Assembly (NCBI GenBank): GCA_018401235.1
Contig: JAGYLC010000012.1
Location: 1-33,171 of the forward strand
Reading direction: 5' to 3'
DNA: 33,171 bases
Origin: Kiritimatiellia bacterium
GTDB lineage: Bacteria > Verrucomicrobiota > Kiritimatiellia > SS1-B-03-39 > UBA6053
The position numbers and the translations under genes are program-made. How positions within the stretch are numbered: position 1 is the first letter of the stretch; every line of letters starts with the position of its first letter. This document shows, in pieces, positions 8,733-17,244 of the stretch. The notes beneath the pieces are model-generated. The model was not told the origin of the DNA and did not search any database. It saw only the letters and a program-made list of their open reading frames with translations.

Positions 8733-9842
8733 TCACCTCGAAGCCCTCGCCCGCACCTCCTCGGCAGTGAGTCCGACTCCGGCGACTTGAGGATCCGAAA
8801 AGACCACCCAGGGGACCGAGGAGGCTGGCCGGGGGGTGGTTGATTCTCCATGGACATGTGCCACCACCCGTTCCGCCTCGGCGGAGGCGGTGTATACCAG
8901 CATGTGGCCGCCCAGCAAATCTCCGGCGGCATATACGCCGGGGCAGGAGGTTTGGAGCTGATCATTTGTGGGCACGAATCCGCGGGCATGGGGCTCAATC
9001 CCCAGTCGGTCAAGTCCCAACCTGTCGCTGTTCCCCAGTCGCCCGCGGGCCATGAATACGGTTTTCGCGGTGAATTGTTGCGGCTCTCCATTTACGGTAG
9101 CATGGGCGATCACGCCGTCGCCTCCCGCCTCCAGGGAGCCCAGATTTACACCACAGTGCAGGTGAACGCCTTCTGATTTCAAATAGGCACCCAGTGGTTC
9201 CCCGAGGTAGGCGGGTTGGGCGGAAAGGATATGTCCGCTGCGTTGGAGGGCGATGACCTTGGTTCCCATCCGATTCATCATTTGCATCAGTTCCACCGCG
9301 ATATACCCCCCGCCGATCACGATCACACTTTCGGGCAACGCCTCCCGATCAAAGAGGTTTTCATTGGTCAGCACCCGGTCTTTCGGGAGGTCGGCGGCAT
9401 CCGCCAAATCGGTGCGCGATCCGGTGGCCAACAAAATGGCATCGCCTTGGATCCGCTGTCCGTTCACCTCAATTGTGGTGGAGTCGATCACGGATCCCCA
9501 GCCTTTGATCAACCTGCATCCGGGAAGCTCCGGAAGTGGTTTTTCATAGTTCCGTTCGCGCATCTCGGTGATTTTCGCGCGCAGGTCCCGGAATAATGCC
9601 GCCTGATCCTGTTGCATCCCCAGTGGCTCCTGTCCTTTAAAGGGGGAGTGGTGGGAGTGATGGACCCGTTCCGCAGCGCGAATGAGATACTTGGAGGGCA
9701 CACAGCCCACATGCAGACAGCAGCCGCCCAGCGGAAGTCCTTCGTGCACCAGGGTGGATGTTCCCCCTCGTGCATGCATGGCCCGGACGGCGGTGGTGGC
9801 GACGGAGCCTCCGCCAATGATGAGTAGATGTTTGGCTGGCAT
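8733..9842 (-). CDS. FAD-dependent pyridine nucleotide-disulfide oxidoreductase, C-terminally truncated
   Basis: The 369 residues cover the FAD and NAD(P) domains of the mercuric reductase/dihydrolipoamide dehydrogenase family. FAD binding is shown by LLIIGGG (6-12), the redox disulfide by C42-x4-C47 in GCCLHVGCVPSK, the NAD(P) Rossmann motif by VIVIGGGYIAVEL and the second FAD motif by VYAAGDLLGG. Full-length members run to about 450-470 aa and complete the partner subunit's active site with a C-terminal His-Glu pair. That domain is missing here, because the frame stops right after VVFSDPQVAGVGLTAEEVRA. The product is therefore probably inactive as a disulfide reductase. It lies 9 bp downstream of the Ser/Thr kinase gene on the same strand, suggesting cotranscription. 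The natural substrate is unknown. Confidence 0.85.
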   Translation of the reverse strand: MPAKHLLIIGGGSVATTAVRAMHARGGTSTLVHEGLPLGGCCLHVGCVPSKYLIRAAERVHHSHHSPFKGQEPLGMQQDQAALFRDLRAKITEMRERNYEKPLPELPGCRLIKGWGSVIDSTTIEVNGQRIQGDAILLATGSRTDLADAADLPKDRVLTNENLFDREALPESVIVIGGGYIAVELMQMMNRMGTKVIALQRSGHILSAQPAYLGEPLGAYLKSEGVHLHCGVNLGSLEAGGDGVIAHATVNGEPQQFTAKTVFMARGRLGNSDRLGLDRLGIEPHARGFVPTNDQLQTSCPGVYAAGDLLGGHMLVYTASAEAERVVAHVHGESTTPRPASSVPWVVFSDPQVAGVGLTAEEVRARASR

Positions 9843-9851
9843 AATAGAGGT

Positions 9852-10973
9852 TTATTTAAAGAACGTCCACGCGTACATCATGGCCGCCAACACGCCCAGT
9901 CCAATCACTTGAGGCCAAATGGTTTCGGGCGCGATAATGATTTCTTTCTTGTTTTGGCGGGCCCGGGCCATGGATGTCGCGTTGATGCGAACCTCCCGGG
10001 GGCGAGTATTTCCGGTTTCCAGCCGGATGGATCGGGTGGCCGCCAATTTGCGGTTCATAATCTTTTGACTTTTTTCCAGAGAGGCGGGGAGGCGGGTGTG
10101 CATGACCGTACTCCGGATATCTTCCGACAGAGGCGTGCGAATCAATTTTCCGCCCCGTACCGATAGGATATCCGCGATCACCTCGGCCCATTCCGCATAT
10201 CGGTCATCCGTATTTTTAGCCATGAGTCGCTCGACCAGACAGCAAAAGCCCCAGGTTAACCGGGGGTTGATCTCTTTGGGGTTAGGCAATTGACCGTGGA
10301 CCTGCTCGGAAGCCACCTCGTCGGGAGTCAGGTTTCCAAAAGGAACCACTCCGGTGGCCAGATGATACATGCTCGCCCCAAGCGCGTACATATCGGTTCT
10401 GCTGTCTAATAGCTCCTCTACCAACGCCTGTTCCGGAGGAAAATAGTTGGGTGTTCCCAGGGTCATGTCTTCATCAATGCCCACGCCGTCTTTCCCCAGC
10501 ACCTGGGCCAAACCGAGATCCGCGATTTTGGTGCGGCCATTCCGGTGAAGCAGCAAATTGTCAGGTTTGATATCGCAATGAACGACTTTGTGATCCCTCC
10601 AGGCGTATTGAAGAGCTTCCGCCACCTCTTCCGCGATTTCCAGGACCCGGGCTTCCGGCATGGCACCGTCTTGGTCCACTACATCACCGGCAGTGGGACC
10701 CGGGACATACTCCATCACATAGTAGAGAAACTCATCGAATTCCCCGGCATCGATCACCTGCACCACGTTCGGGTGAATAAGGCTGGCGGCGGCCCGGGCC
10801 TCGTAGATGAAGCGGGCGTATTCCTGGTTATCGGTTTCTGGTTGTTTATGCAGCACTTTGATGGCCACCACCCGGTCCAGTTTCTCCTGGCGGGCTTTCC
10901 ATACCTCGGCCATACCGCCCTCGGCGATTTTGTTGACCATGCTGTAACCGGGAATATCAATTTGCGCTGTCAT
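9852..10973 (-). CDS. Membrane-anchored Ser/Thr protein kinase (Hanks-type, non-RD)
   Basis: This 373-aa protein carries a complete kinase domain at about residues 9-270. The Gly-rich loop is AEGGMAEVWKA, the ATP lysine is VAIK (K39) and the helix-C glutamate is E59. The catalytic loop is HCDIKPDN (132-139, catalytic D134), the metal-binding DLG is at 152-154 and the substrate-binding PPEQ takes the place of APE. Cys replaces the Arg of HRD, so it is a non-RD kinase not expected to depend on activation-loop phosphorylation. A basic linker leads to a single C-terminal transmembrane helix (about 352-371) with almost nothing beyond it, so there is no extracytoplasmic sensor. The ATG at 10973 is chosen. 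An earlier in-frame ATG at 11030 would run into the divergent DUF1573 gene. Confidence 0.93.
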   Translation of the reverse strand: MTAQIDIPGYSMVNKIAEGGMAEVWKARQEKLDRVVAIKVLHKQPETDNQEYARFIYEARAAASLIHPNVVQVIDAGEFDEFLYYVMEYVPGPTAGDVVDQDGAMPEARVLEIAEEVAEALQYAWRDHKVVHCDIKPDNLLLHRNGRTKIADLGLAQVLGKDGVGIDEDMTLGTPNYFPPEQALVEELLDSRTDMYALGASMYHLATGVVPFGNLTPDEVASEQVHGQLPNPKEINPRLTWGFCCLVERLMAKNTDDRYAEWAEVIADILSVRGGKLIRTPLSEDIRSTVMHTRLPASLEKSQKIMNRKLAATRSIRLETGNTRPREVRINATSMARARQNKKEIIIAPETIWPQVIGLGVLAAMMYAWTFFK

Positions 10974-11020
10974 AAGCAATAGTGTAGGGGTTTGTTTGAT
11001 CCTACATAATAACTTCCACC

Positions 11021-12022
11021 ATGAGTACAAGCATAACCCCTCCCATTTACACCACCCCCTTCTGCCGAATACTGAGCGTTACTCTGGTCATGTTTGCCCT
11101 GTCTGCGTCCGCGCAACCCACTATTTTCACTCCGCAACCTGAGGTTGATTTCGGGCAAAAACGCAGTGGAGAAACCGTTCAGCATAATTTTATCCTTCGG
11201 AACCGGGGAAATACCCGATTAAAGATTCATAGGATTCAAACATCTTGCGGATGCACCACCCTGGCGGCCAAAACCATGGAGCTGGAGCCAGGGGACGAAA
11301 AAGATCTACCGGTGGAACTCGATTTGACCGGACGTACCGGCAAACAGAACCAACAAGTAATCCTTCATACCAACGACCCTGCAAACCGGACCTATCGGTT
11401 ACTCATGACAGGGGAGGCGGTCCCCGAGATTCAGGTGGAGCCCCGCACCCTGAATCTGCAACAGGCGCAACCGGATGAGCTCCATAAGGGATCGGTCACT
11501 CTCACCAGCAGCACGGGTGAACCCTTCACCATTAAAAAAGCCACCGCCAACCGGGATCGGCTGGAAATTGAAGTCGTGCGCGCGGAGGACGGGCTCAGCA
11601 GCGTGGTGAAGGTAACTCCCAAACCCATGGACGCACAAGGACACTTCACGGATGTGCTGGAAGTGGAGACCTCGAATAAATCGATGTCTTCCGTTCGAAT
11701 TCTGGTGATGTGGCAGATTAGCACCGGAATTTCCGTTGCGCCGGGACAGTTGAATCTGGTGGCGGGGCAAACTGAGCAGGCGATCGACCGGTATTTGATG
11801 GTGCGCGGATACCAGGGACTCGAGAAACCTCTGGAGGTGACCAAGGTCGAGTGGCCGGGTCGGGAAGTGGACATCATCTGGCAGGACACCCAACGCTTCG
11901 GCTGGCGTATTCACCTTAAATCTTTTATTCCCCACCCGGAGATGCACGGAGAACATATCCTTATCCACACCAACGCCGAAGGCTTCGAAATCCTGCGTAT
12001 TCCGGTCAGGATAGTTAAATGA
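11021..12022 (+). CDS. Exported DUF1573-domain protein
   Basis: This 333-aa protein has a signal peptide (hydrophobic residues about 15-31, SVTLVMFALSASA, cleavage near AQ). It is followed by Ig-like beta-sandwich repeats typical of DUF1573. The diagnostic opening appears as VDFGQKRSGETVQHNFILRN, then the SCGCT motif (C76, C78) and a GxxGxxxxxVxLxTNDP segment (HTNDPANRTY). A second and third beta domain fill the rest. DUF1573 proteins are envelope or secreted proteins of unknown role, common in Bacteroidota and the PVC group. The gene is divergent from the kinase gene with 47 bp between start codons, so the two may share a promoter region. Any functional link to the kinase is speculative. Confidence 0.88.
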   Translation: MSTSITPPIYTTPFCRILSVTLVMFALSASAQPTIFTPQPEVDFGQKRSGETVQHNFILRNRGNTRLKIHRIQTSCGCTTLAAKTMELEPGDEKDLPVELDLTGRTGKQNQQVILHTNDPANRTYRLLMTGEAVPEIQVEPRTLNLQQAQPDELHKGSVTLTSSTGEPFTIKKATANRDRLEIEVVRAEDGLSSVVKVTPKPMDAQGHFTDVLEVETSNKSMSSVRILVMWQISTGISVAPGQLNLVAGQTEQAIDRYLMVRGYQGLEKPLEVTKVEWPGREVDIIWQDTQRFGWRIHLKSFIPHPEMHGEHILIHTNAEGFEILRIPVRIVK

Positions 12023-12129
12023 CACGATGGGGTATGATTTATGACGGAATTTAATTGGTAATTCTGATGCGGCAATAGTGTCGAATGGATTTGACCTCTC
12101 TCCATCTAGGGGGCATACAACTGCATTCT

Positions 12130-12966
12130 ATGAAGCGACTTACCTTATGTATTGATTGTTCCGATGAACCGGGTTTAATTGCGCGGGTGACCGGTGTGCT
12201 GCACCGTCACGGGGGCAATATTGTAGAGAACGGAGAATATGTGGATCCGGAAAGCCGGCGATTTTTTATGCGCACGGCGGTGGAGGATGTCAAGGACCCG
12301 GACCTGCTGTTGCGGGTGTTGAAAACCGAACTCCCGGAAATCGCGACGATCCGGCTTCAGGATCCCTCCAATAAGCGGGTGATGCTGATGGCGACCCGGG
12401 AGCCCCACTGTCTGGGGGATTTATTGATTCGGGCGGCGTATGGGGATTTGCCTATGGATGTATGCGGGGTGATCGCCAACCATGAGGACATGCGGTCACT
12501 CACGGAGTCGTTCGGAGTTCCTTTTCATTTTTGCAGTCACGAAGGACGGAGCCGGGACGAACACGAGGTCCAGGTAGGGAAGATCCTCGACGAGGTAAAG
12601 CCGGATTTGATTGTGATGGCTAAATACATGCGGATTCTATCGACGGACTTTATTCGACGGTATCCCAACCGGATCCTCAACATTCATCACAGCTTCCTGC
12701 CCGCGTTTATCGGTGCCAACCCGTATCGTCAGGCCTGGGAGCGCGGCGTGAAAATTATTGGTGCCACCGCCCACTTCGCCAGTGAGAATCTGGACGAGGG
12801 GCCCATCATCGCCCAGGACGTGACCCCGGTGAGTCACCATCACCGTCCCAAGGAAATGGCCCGGAACGGGCGCGATGTGGAAAAACGGGTGTTGGCCCGC
12901 GCGGTCCGTCTAGTGTTGGAGGATCGGGTGGTGGTTACGGGAAACAAAACGGTGCTTTTTGAATAG
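12130..12966 (+). CDS. purU: Formyltetrahydrofolate deformylase PurU
   Basis: The 278-aa protein is close to the length of E. coli PurU (280). An N-terminal ACT domain (about 3-80, starting MKRLTLCIDCSDEPGLIARV) is followed by a formyl-transferase fold. The hydrolase residues are in NIHHSFLPAFIGANPY, GATAHFAS and the DEGPII(A)QD region, which supply the Asn-His-Asp set. It releases formate from 10-formyl-THF, balancing one-carbon and purine metabolism. The ATG at 12130 is chosen because it opens the ACT domain. An in-frame ATG at 12085 would add 15 residues foreign to the family. The gene stands alone and converges with the cysteine desulfurase. Confidence 0.95.
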   Translation: MKRLTLCIDCSDEPGLIARVTGVLHRHGGNIVENGEYVDPESRRFFMRTAVEDVKDPDLLLRVLKTELPEIATIRLQDPSNKRVMLMATREPHCLGDLLIRAAYGDLPMDVCGVIANHEDMRSLTESFGVPFHFCSHEGRSRDEHEVQVGKILDEVKPDLIVMAKYMRILSTDFIRRYPNRILNIHHSFLPAFIGANPYRQAWERGVKIIGATAHFASENLDEGPIIAQDVTPVSHHHRPKEMARNGRDVEKRVLARAVRLVLEDRVVVTGNKTVLFE

Positions 12967-13070
12967 GACCCCCGTCCGGATGCCGGGATAAACGAATCGA
13001 TGCATAAATCACGGAACAAAGCCAAAGATAAGAGCCACCATGAGCAATGGTTAAAAATGGCATAATGCCT

Positions 13071-14195
13071 TCAGCTTAATTTCTGCCCGCCGGTGATGAG
13101 TTGTGTGGCGATTTCGCGGATGTCGGCTTCGGTGCTGGGGGTGCCGAGGCTGATGCGCACGCTGCGCATGGCAGTTTCGGGGTCGACTCCCATTGAGCGC
13201 AGGACGTGGCTGGGTTTGCCTTGGAGGGAGGCGCAAGCGCTGCCGGAGCTGGCGATGATGCCGGGGAGCTGGGCCAGCCATTTGCCGCGAATGCCGGGCA
13301 GACTGAACATGCTGGTGCCGGGGAGCCGATCCACGTCGCCGCTTTGAATGACCACTCCCGGGAGGTGGCGAAGTACCTGAGACTCCAATTGTTTGGTAAG
13401 GCGTTGAAGCTGGGCCTTGCGGCTGTGGACCTCGCGGGCGGCTTTGTCGGCGGCCATGCCGAATCCAGCGATACCGGCGACGTTTTCGGTGCCGCTGCGC
13501 AGTCCCTCCTCCTGGCCGCCTCCTCGAATCAGGGGCGATAGGGCCAGGCCCCGTCGTTTGTACATGGCCCCCACTCCCTTGGGTCCATAACATTTATGGG
13601 CGGAGAAACAGGCGAAATCGATTCCGTCGGTATGCACATTAAAGGGCATTTTTCCCAGCATCTGGGTCATGTCGCTGAAGACCAGCGCCCCGGCGGCATG
13701 GGAGAGTCGCACGATTTCGCCGAGATCCTGCAGTACCCCGGTTTCATTGTTGGCGGCCATTACACAGACCAGGGCGGTGGGGCGGGTGAGGTTTTCCCGG
13801 AGTGCATCCAGGTCCAGTCGGCCTTGGGAATCCACAGGCAGTTCGACCCAGTCGGCTCCCGCCCGGGCGCAGTGTTCCGCTGGCATACAGACGGCGGGGT
13901 GTTCGATGGCGGAACTAAGGATGCGGGGTCGGTCGGCGAGCAGGCGTTCCATGACCCCGAAGATGATGGTATTGGCGGCTTCGGTGGCGCCACTGGTGAA
14001 TATGAGTTCGTCGGGGTGGGCACCCACGGCGCGGGCAAGTTGTTCACGGGCGGTATCAATTACCCCCCGGGCCTTGCGACCGGAGAGGGACGCGCGATTA
14101 CCGGGGTTGGCAAATTCCACGCATTGTATGTCCAACATGCGCTCGGCGATGTCCCGTAGGCAGGGAGTGGTGGAGTTGTAATCGGCGTAGATCAT
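13071..14195 (-). CDS. Cysteine desulfurase (NifS/IscS-like, class V aminotransferase)
   Basis: This 374-aa PLP enzyme starts with the typical MIYADYNSTTP. H99 (SSAIEHPAV) would stack on the cofactor, and the PLP lysine is K201 in FSAHKCYGPKG. RSGTENVAGIAGFG follows, and the persulfide-forming cysteine is C321 in the SSGSACAS loop. It abstracts sulfur from cysteine for Fe-S cluster assembly. It is downstream of nadA on the same strand, 169 bp away. NadA needs a [4Fe-4S] cluster, and nadA/nifS-like pairs are known in other bacteria, so a dedicated role in NadA maturation is plausible. The gap contains an inverted-repeat element, so cotranscription is not assured. Confidence 0.94.
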   Translation of the reverse strand: MIYADYNSTTPCLRDIAERMLDIQCVEFANPGNRASLSGRKARGVIDTAREQLARAVGAHPDELIFTSGATEAANTIIFGVMERLLADRPRILSSAIEHPAVCMPAEHCARAGADWVELPVDSQGRLDLDALRENLTRPTALVCVMAANNETGVLQDLGEIVRLSHAAGALVFSDMTQMLGKMPFNVHTDGIDFACFSAHKCYGPKGVGAMYKRRGLALSPLIRGGGQEEGLRSGTENVAGIAGFGMAADKAAREVHSRKAQLQRLTKQLESQVLRHLPGVVIQSGDVDRLPGTSMFSLPGIRGKWLAQLPGIIASSGSACASLQGKPSHVLRSMGVDPETAMRSVRISLGTPSTEADIREIATQLITGGQKLS

Positions 14196-14201
14196 GTTGT
14201 A

Positions 14202-14353
14202 AGAGGTCAGGGGTCAGAGGTCAGAGGGTAAAGAGGAATAACAGATTGGAGAATAGATTTTTGTTGGAGGTTGTGTGAACTCGACTATGACAGTCTTGCA
14301 GGTCTCTTAGCTCAAATTTCGACCTAACCTCTGACCTCTGCACTCTGACCTCT
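14202..14353. repeat. Inverted-repeat element with AGAGGTCAG-type arms
   Basis: The left arm at 14203-14227 repeats GAGGTCAG-like units (GAGGTCAGGGGTCAGAGG, then TCAGAGG). The right arm at 14328-14352 is its reverse complement, with mismatches only in the middle (21 of 25 positions match by eye). The spacer of about 100 bp has no coding features. It fills nearly all of the gap between nadA and the cysteine desulfurase gene. The structure suggests a small non-autonomous palindromic element. Any RNA read across it could fold into a long stem and affect expression of the downstream desulfurase gene. Confidence 0.6.
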
Positions 14354-14364
14354 CCACCACCGGT

Positions 14365-15342
14365 TCACCCAACCTCAAGCATCCGTTCGATAGGCAGGCG
14401 GGCGCGTTGGAGGATGTCGTCGGGTAATTCAATTTTGGGGCTACGGTTTTTCATGCACAGATAGAGTTTTTCCAGGGTGTTTCGTTTCATGTGGGGGCAG
14501 GTGTTGCAGGTGGTGCAACTGCCCTGTTCGTTGCCGGCCACCTCGGCGGGGGCCATGATGAAAGTGGCCTGGGGGGCGATCCGTTCCATCTGGTGGATGA
14601 TTCCGGGTTCGGTCACCACTACATAGGTGCCGGTGGGGTCTCCTTTTTCCACCGCCTCCAATAAGCGTTTGGTGCTTCCGACCACGTCTCCCAGGTCGCG
14701 GACGGGTCCGGGACATTCGGGGTGAACGAGAACCTTGGCCTCGGGATGGGCCTGTTTAAGTTCGAGAATGGCCTGTTCGCTGAAGATTTCATGCACTTCG
14801 CAGGAACCCTCCCAGAGCAGCATCTCGCGTCCGCTCTCCCGCTGGACCCAGTCTCCCAGATATTTGTCGGGTCCGAAGATGATTTTACGGTCTGTGGGCA
14901 GGCTTTGAATCACCTGAACGGCGTTGGAAGAGGTGACGCAGTAATCCGTGAGGGCCTTGACTGCGGCGGAGGTGTTGACATAATTGACCACCAGATGATC
15001 CGGATGTTGATCCACAAAGCGTTTAAATTCATCCGCCGGAGCACTTTCCGCCAACGAACAACCGGCCGCGAGGTCCGGGAGCAGCACTTGTTTGTGGGGG
15101 GATAATACCTTGGCGGTTTCGGCCATAAAGTGAACTCCGCAAAACACGATCACGTCTGCATCGGTGGCGGCCGCCTTGCGGGAGAGATCCAGACTATCGC
15201 CAATGAAATCGGCCACGTCCTGAATTTCGTCTACCTGATAATAATGTGCGAGAATGACAGCATTCATTTCCCGCTTGAGGTTCTCGATGGCGGGGACCAA
15301 ATCCACCTGGCCGGATTGGGATGGTTTCGTAAGCAATATCAT
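14365..15342 (-). CDS. nadA: Quinolinate synthase NadA
   Basis: This 325-aa protein condenses iminoaspartate with dihydroxyacetone phosphate to quinolinate in NAD synthesis. The three [4Fe-4S] ligands can be placed: C95 (LAAGCSLAES), C181 (LLWEGSCEVHE) and C282 in the CTTCNTCPHM segment. Other family marks are ILAHYYQVDEIQDVADFIGD and FGPDKYLG. The ATG at 15342 is preferred. An in-frame upstream ATG at 15381 would add a 13-residue lead with no family match. nadB and nadC are not in the window. The downstream cysteine desulfurase may supply its cluster sulfur. Confidence 0.96.
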   Translation of the reverse strand: MILLTKPSQSGQVDLVPAIENLKREMNAVILAHYYQVDEIQDVADFIGDSLDLSRKAAATDADVIVFCGVHFMAETAKVLSPHKQVLLPDLAAGCSLAESAPADEFKRFVDQHPDHLVVNYVNTSAAVKALTDYCVTSSNAVQVIQSLPTDRKIIFGPDKYLGDWVQRESGREMLLWEGSCEVHEIFSEQAILELKQAHPEAKVLVHPECPGPVRDLGDVVGSTKRLLEAVEKGDPTGTYVVVTEPGIIHQMERIAPQATFIMAPAEVAGNEQGSCTTCNTCPHMKRNTLEKLYLCMKNRSPKIELPDDILQRARLPIERMLEVG

Positions 15343-15456
15343 GGATGATGCATACCCTACGGGAGGATAGGAACAAGTCAAAATATCAGCCGTAGAGATG
15401 TTGTGCTGGTTTTTCTTTCCTATTGACAGGAAATGCTCTAGGTTTCCAGCTATCTT

Positions 15457-17244
15457 ATGAGTGCTTCCGAAGAATCCGAATCCCCAGTGCCCTCGAAACC
15501 AAGCAAAATCACCTTCAAGTCACCAGCGGGCCCGAAGAAGAATTTGCTGACGCATGCCCGTGAGCACCTGGAAAAGTCGGAACCCGTTTCCGAACCGATC
15601 TCCGAAGCTGTTTCCGAATCCGCTCCCCCGGATCCCCCTGTTGAATCGAAAGCGGTTGTGACGGAGGTGCCAAAGGAGGCGCCGGAGGAGTCGTTTCCAA
15701 AGGTGGTGCCGGCGGAACCGGTGCTGGTGGGCAGGGACTTTTCCGCTGCCCTTTCGGGAAAAATGGCCAAAATAAGTTCTATTCGGGAATCCACCGATTT
15801 CAAGGGCTCGGACCCGAACTGGAAAGAAAAAGCCGGTGCGACCTCTACGTTGCCGGAGGCGATGGCCCGGCTAAATCGGAAGCATCGAAACGAGGAATTG
15901 AGGAATCAACTGGACACCTCAAAACCGGTTTCGGGCAAGTCTTTGAAGCGTACGCCGACCAAAGAACCGTTGAATGTGGAGGATCCCGCGCCGGGACCGA
16001 TGCGCACACTTCACTGGTTTATTTTCCGTTTCGGACGTTTTGCCAATGGCGTTTTATTGGCCCAGTCGATTTGGTACAGCGTGTTTTTTGCAGGTCTGGT
16101 TGCGCTGGGCTCCATTTATCACAGTCTGGGTCTGCTGGTACCGGGAACGCCGGGGCCGAACTCTTTACTCGGGGGCGCTTTTGTGCTGCGGGTACTAGGA
16201 GGAGGGTTTCTGCTGGGCTTGGTTTTCTTCTCTGCGTTGAGTTTCCTTTTCAACTGGGTGGTCGGGGCGCGCTATGGGAAGGTGGGGAACGGATTCGGTT
16301 TCAAAGTGGTGGCGCAGGCCTTTGTCCCTTTGGCGGTGTGTCAGATTTTGGCGGTCATGGTGTTCAGCCTCCTGTGGGGAGAGGCGTTTTGGCGGGGAGC
16401 CACGCCCGACGGTTTTGAAGTCGTGCATTTCGTGCTGATTCCGCTTTTCTGGGTGTGGGCCGGTTTCCGCCTGGGACAGGCGGTGTGCGGATTGTATGCG
16501 CCGCGGTTCCTCTCGCGATTGCTGATCAAGGGGGTGCTGGTCTGCGTTACCGGAGGTTTGGGGCTTCTGCTGACCCGTGGACTCTCCCGTCTGGAAGCGG
16601 GCGCTAGTATGGAAGCGTGGTCGGATCTGAAGGCGGACGTGATGCAGTCGGGTGCCGCGCTTCCAATCGAGCACTACGACCAGATGGAGAAGCGTCTGGG
16701 GTTTCGGGATGTTTCCAGGCGACGCGACCTGTATTTGTGGCGTCTGCAGGCACACTATATCCGGGATGATCGGATGGAGGCGAGGGCGGATGCGCTGCGT
16801 CTTGATCGCATGGAACCCTCCGGGTCCGCGTACCGTGAATTAGCCCGGGGGCTCAATCTGCTTCTGCAGGATCGTTTGGATCTGGCCCTGCCTCGGTTTG
16901 AAAATGCAGTAGAGATTGACCCCTCCTGTCTACCTGCCCATCAATGGATGGCCTTGGCGTATGTGGGGCGGGATCTTTCGGTGGCAGAATCGCATGCCCG
17001 TCGCTTGATGGAAGCGGAGCCCAATGTGTTTCATTTGCAATTGCTGGTACGTATTCTATTTGCCCGGGATAAGCATCAGGAGATTTGGGACGTGATGTTG
17101 ACCGTGGATGCGCCGCCGGAGGAATGGGATCCCTTGACCTTGGCGCAGGGCGGGATGTCCGCACGGATACTGGGTAAAGACAGACGGGCCGATGTCCTGC
17201 AGGATTTGGCCGAACGCAAAGGATTTGATTCCGAACTCGAATAA
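15457..17244 (+). CDS. Uncharacterised membrane protein: disordered N-terminus, five TM helices, TPR-like C-terminus
   Basis: I do not recognise this 595-aa protein as a named family. Residues 1-180 are low-complexity, rich in Pro, Glu, Ser and Lys (for example SEPVSEPISEAVSES), and probably disordered and cytoplasmic. Five hydrophobic helices follow at about 203-222, 246-267, 284-306, 322-342 and 355-373. The segment FNWVVGARYGKVGNGFGFK between the second and third helices weakly recalls Yip1-like membrane domains. From about 430 to the end is helical sequence with TPR-like periodicity (YRELARGLNLLLQDRLDLAL, then ENAVEIDPSCLPAHQWMALAY). The gene is divergent from nadA. A role in scaffolding at the membrane can be guessed from the layout, but nothing specific is shown. 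Confidence 0.8.
   Translation: MSASEESESPVPSKPSKITFKSPAGPKKNLLTHAREHLEKSEPVSEPISEAVSESAPPDPPVESKAVVTEVPKEAPEESFPKVVPAEPVLVGRDFSAALSGKMAKISSIRESTDFKGSDPNWKEKAGATSTLPEAMARLNRKHRNEELRNQLDTSKPVSGKSLKRTPTKEPLNVEDPAPGPMRTLHWFIFRFGRFANGVLLAQSIWYSVFFAGLVALGSIYHSLGLLVPGTPGPNSLLGGAFVLRVLGGGFLLGLVFFSALSFLFNWVVGARYGKVGNGFGFKVVAQAFVPLAVCQILAVMVFSLLWGEAFWRGATPDGFEVVHFVLIPLFWVWAGFRLGQAVCGLYAPRFLSRLLIKGVLVCVTGGLGLLLTRGLSRLEAGASMEAWSDLKADVMQSGAALPIEHYDQMEKRLGFRDVSRRRDLYLWRLQAHYIRDDRMEARADALRLDRMEPSGSAYRELARGLNLLLQDRLDLALPRFENAVEIDPSCLPAHQWMALAYVGRDLSVAESHARRLMEAEPNVFHLQLLVRILFARDKHQEIWDVMLTVDAPPEEWDPLTLAQGGMSARILGKDRRADVLQDLAERKGFDSELE

Noticed and set aside
8733-9842. The oxidoreductase as the missing E3 (lipoamide dehydrogenase) of the sucAB complex
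   Set aside because: It is distant from sucAB, lacks the C-terminal active-site domain and has a mercuric-reductase-like rather than clear Lpd sequence.
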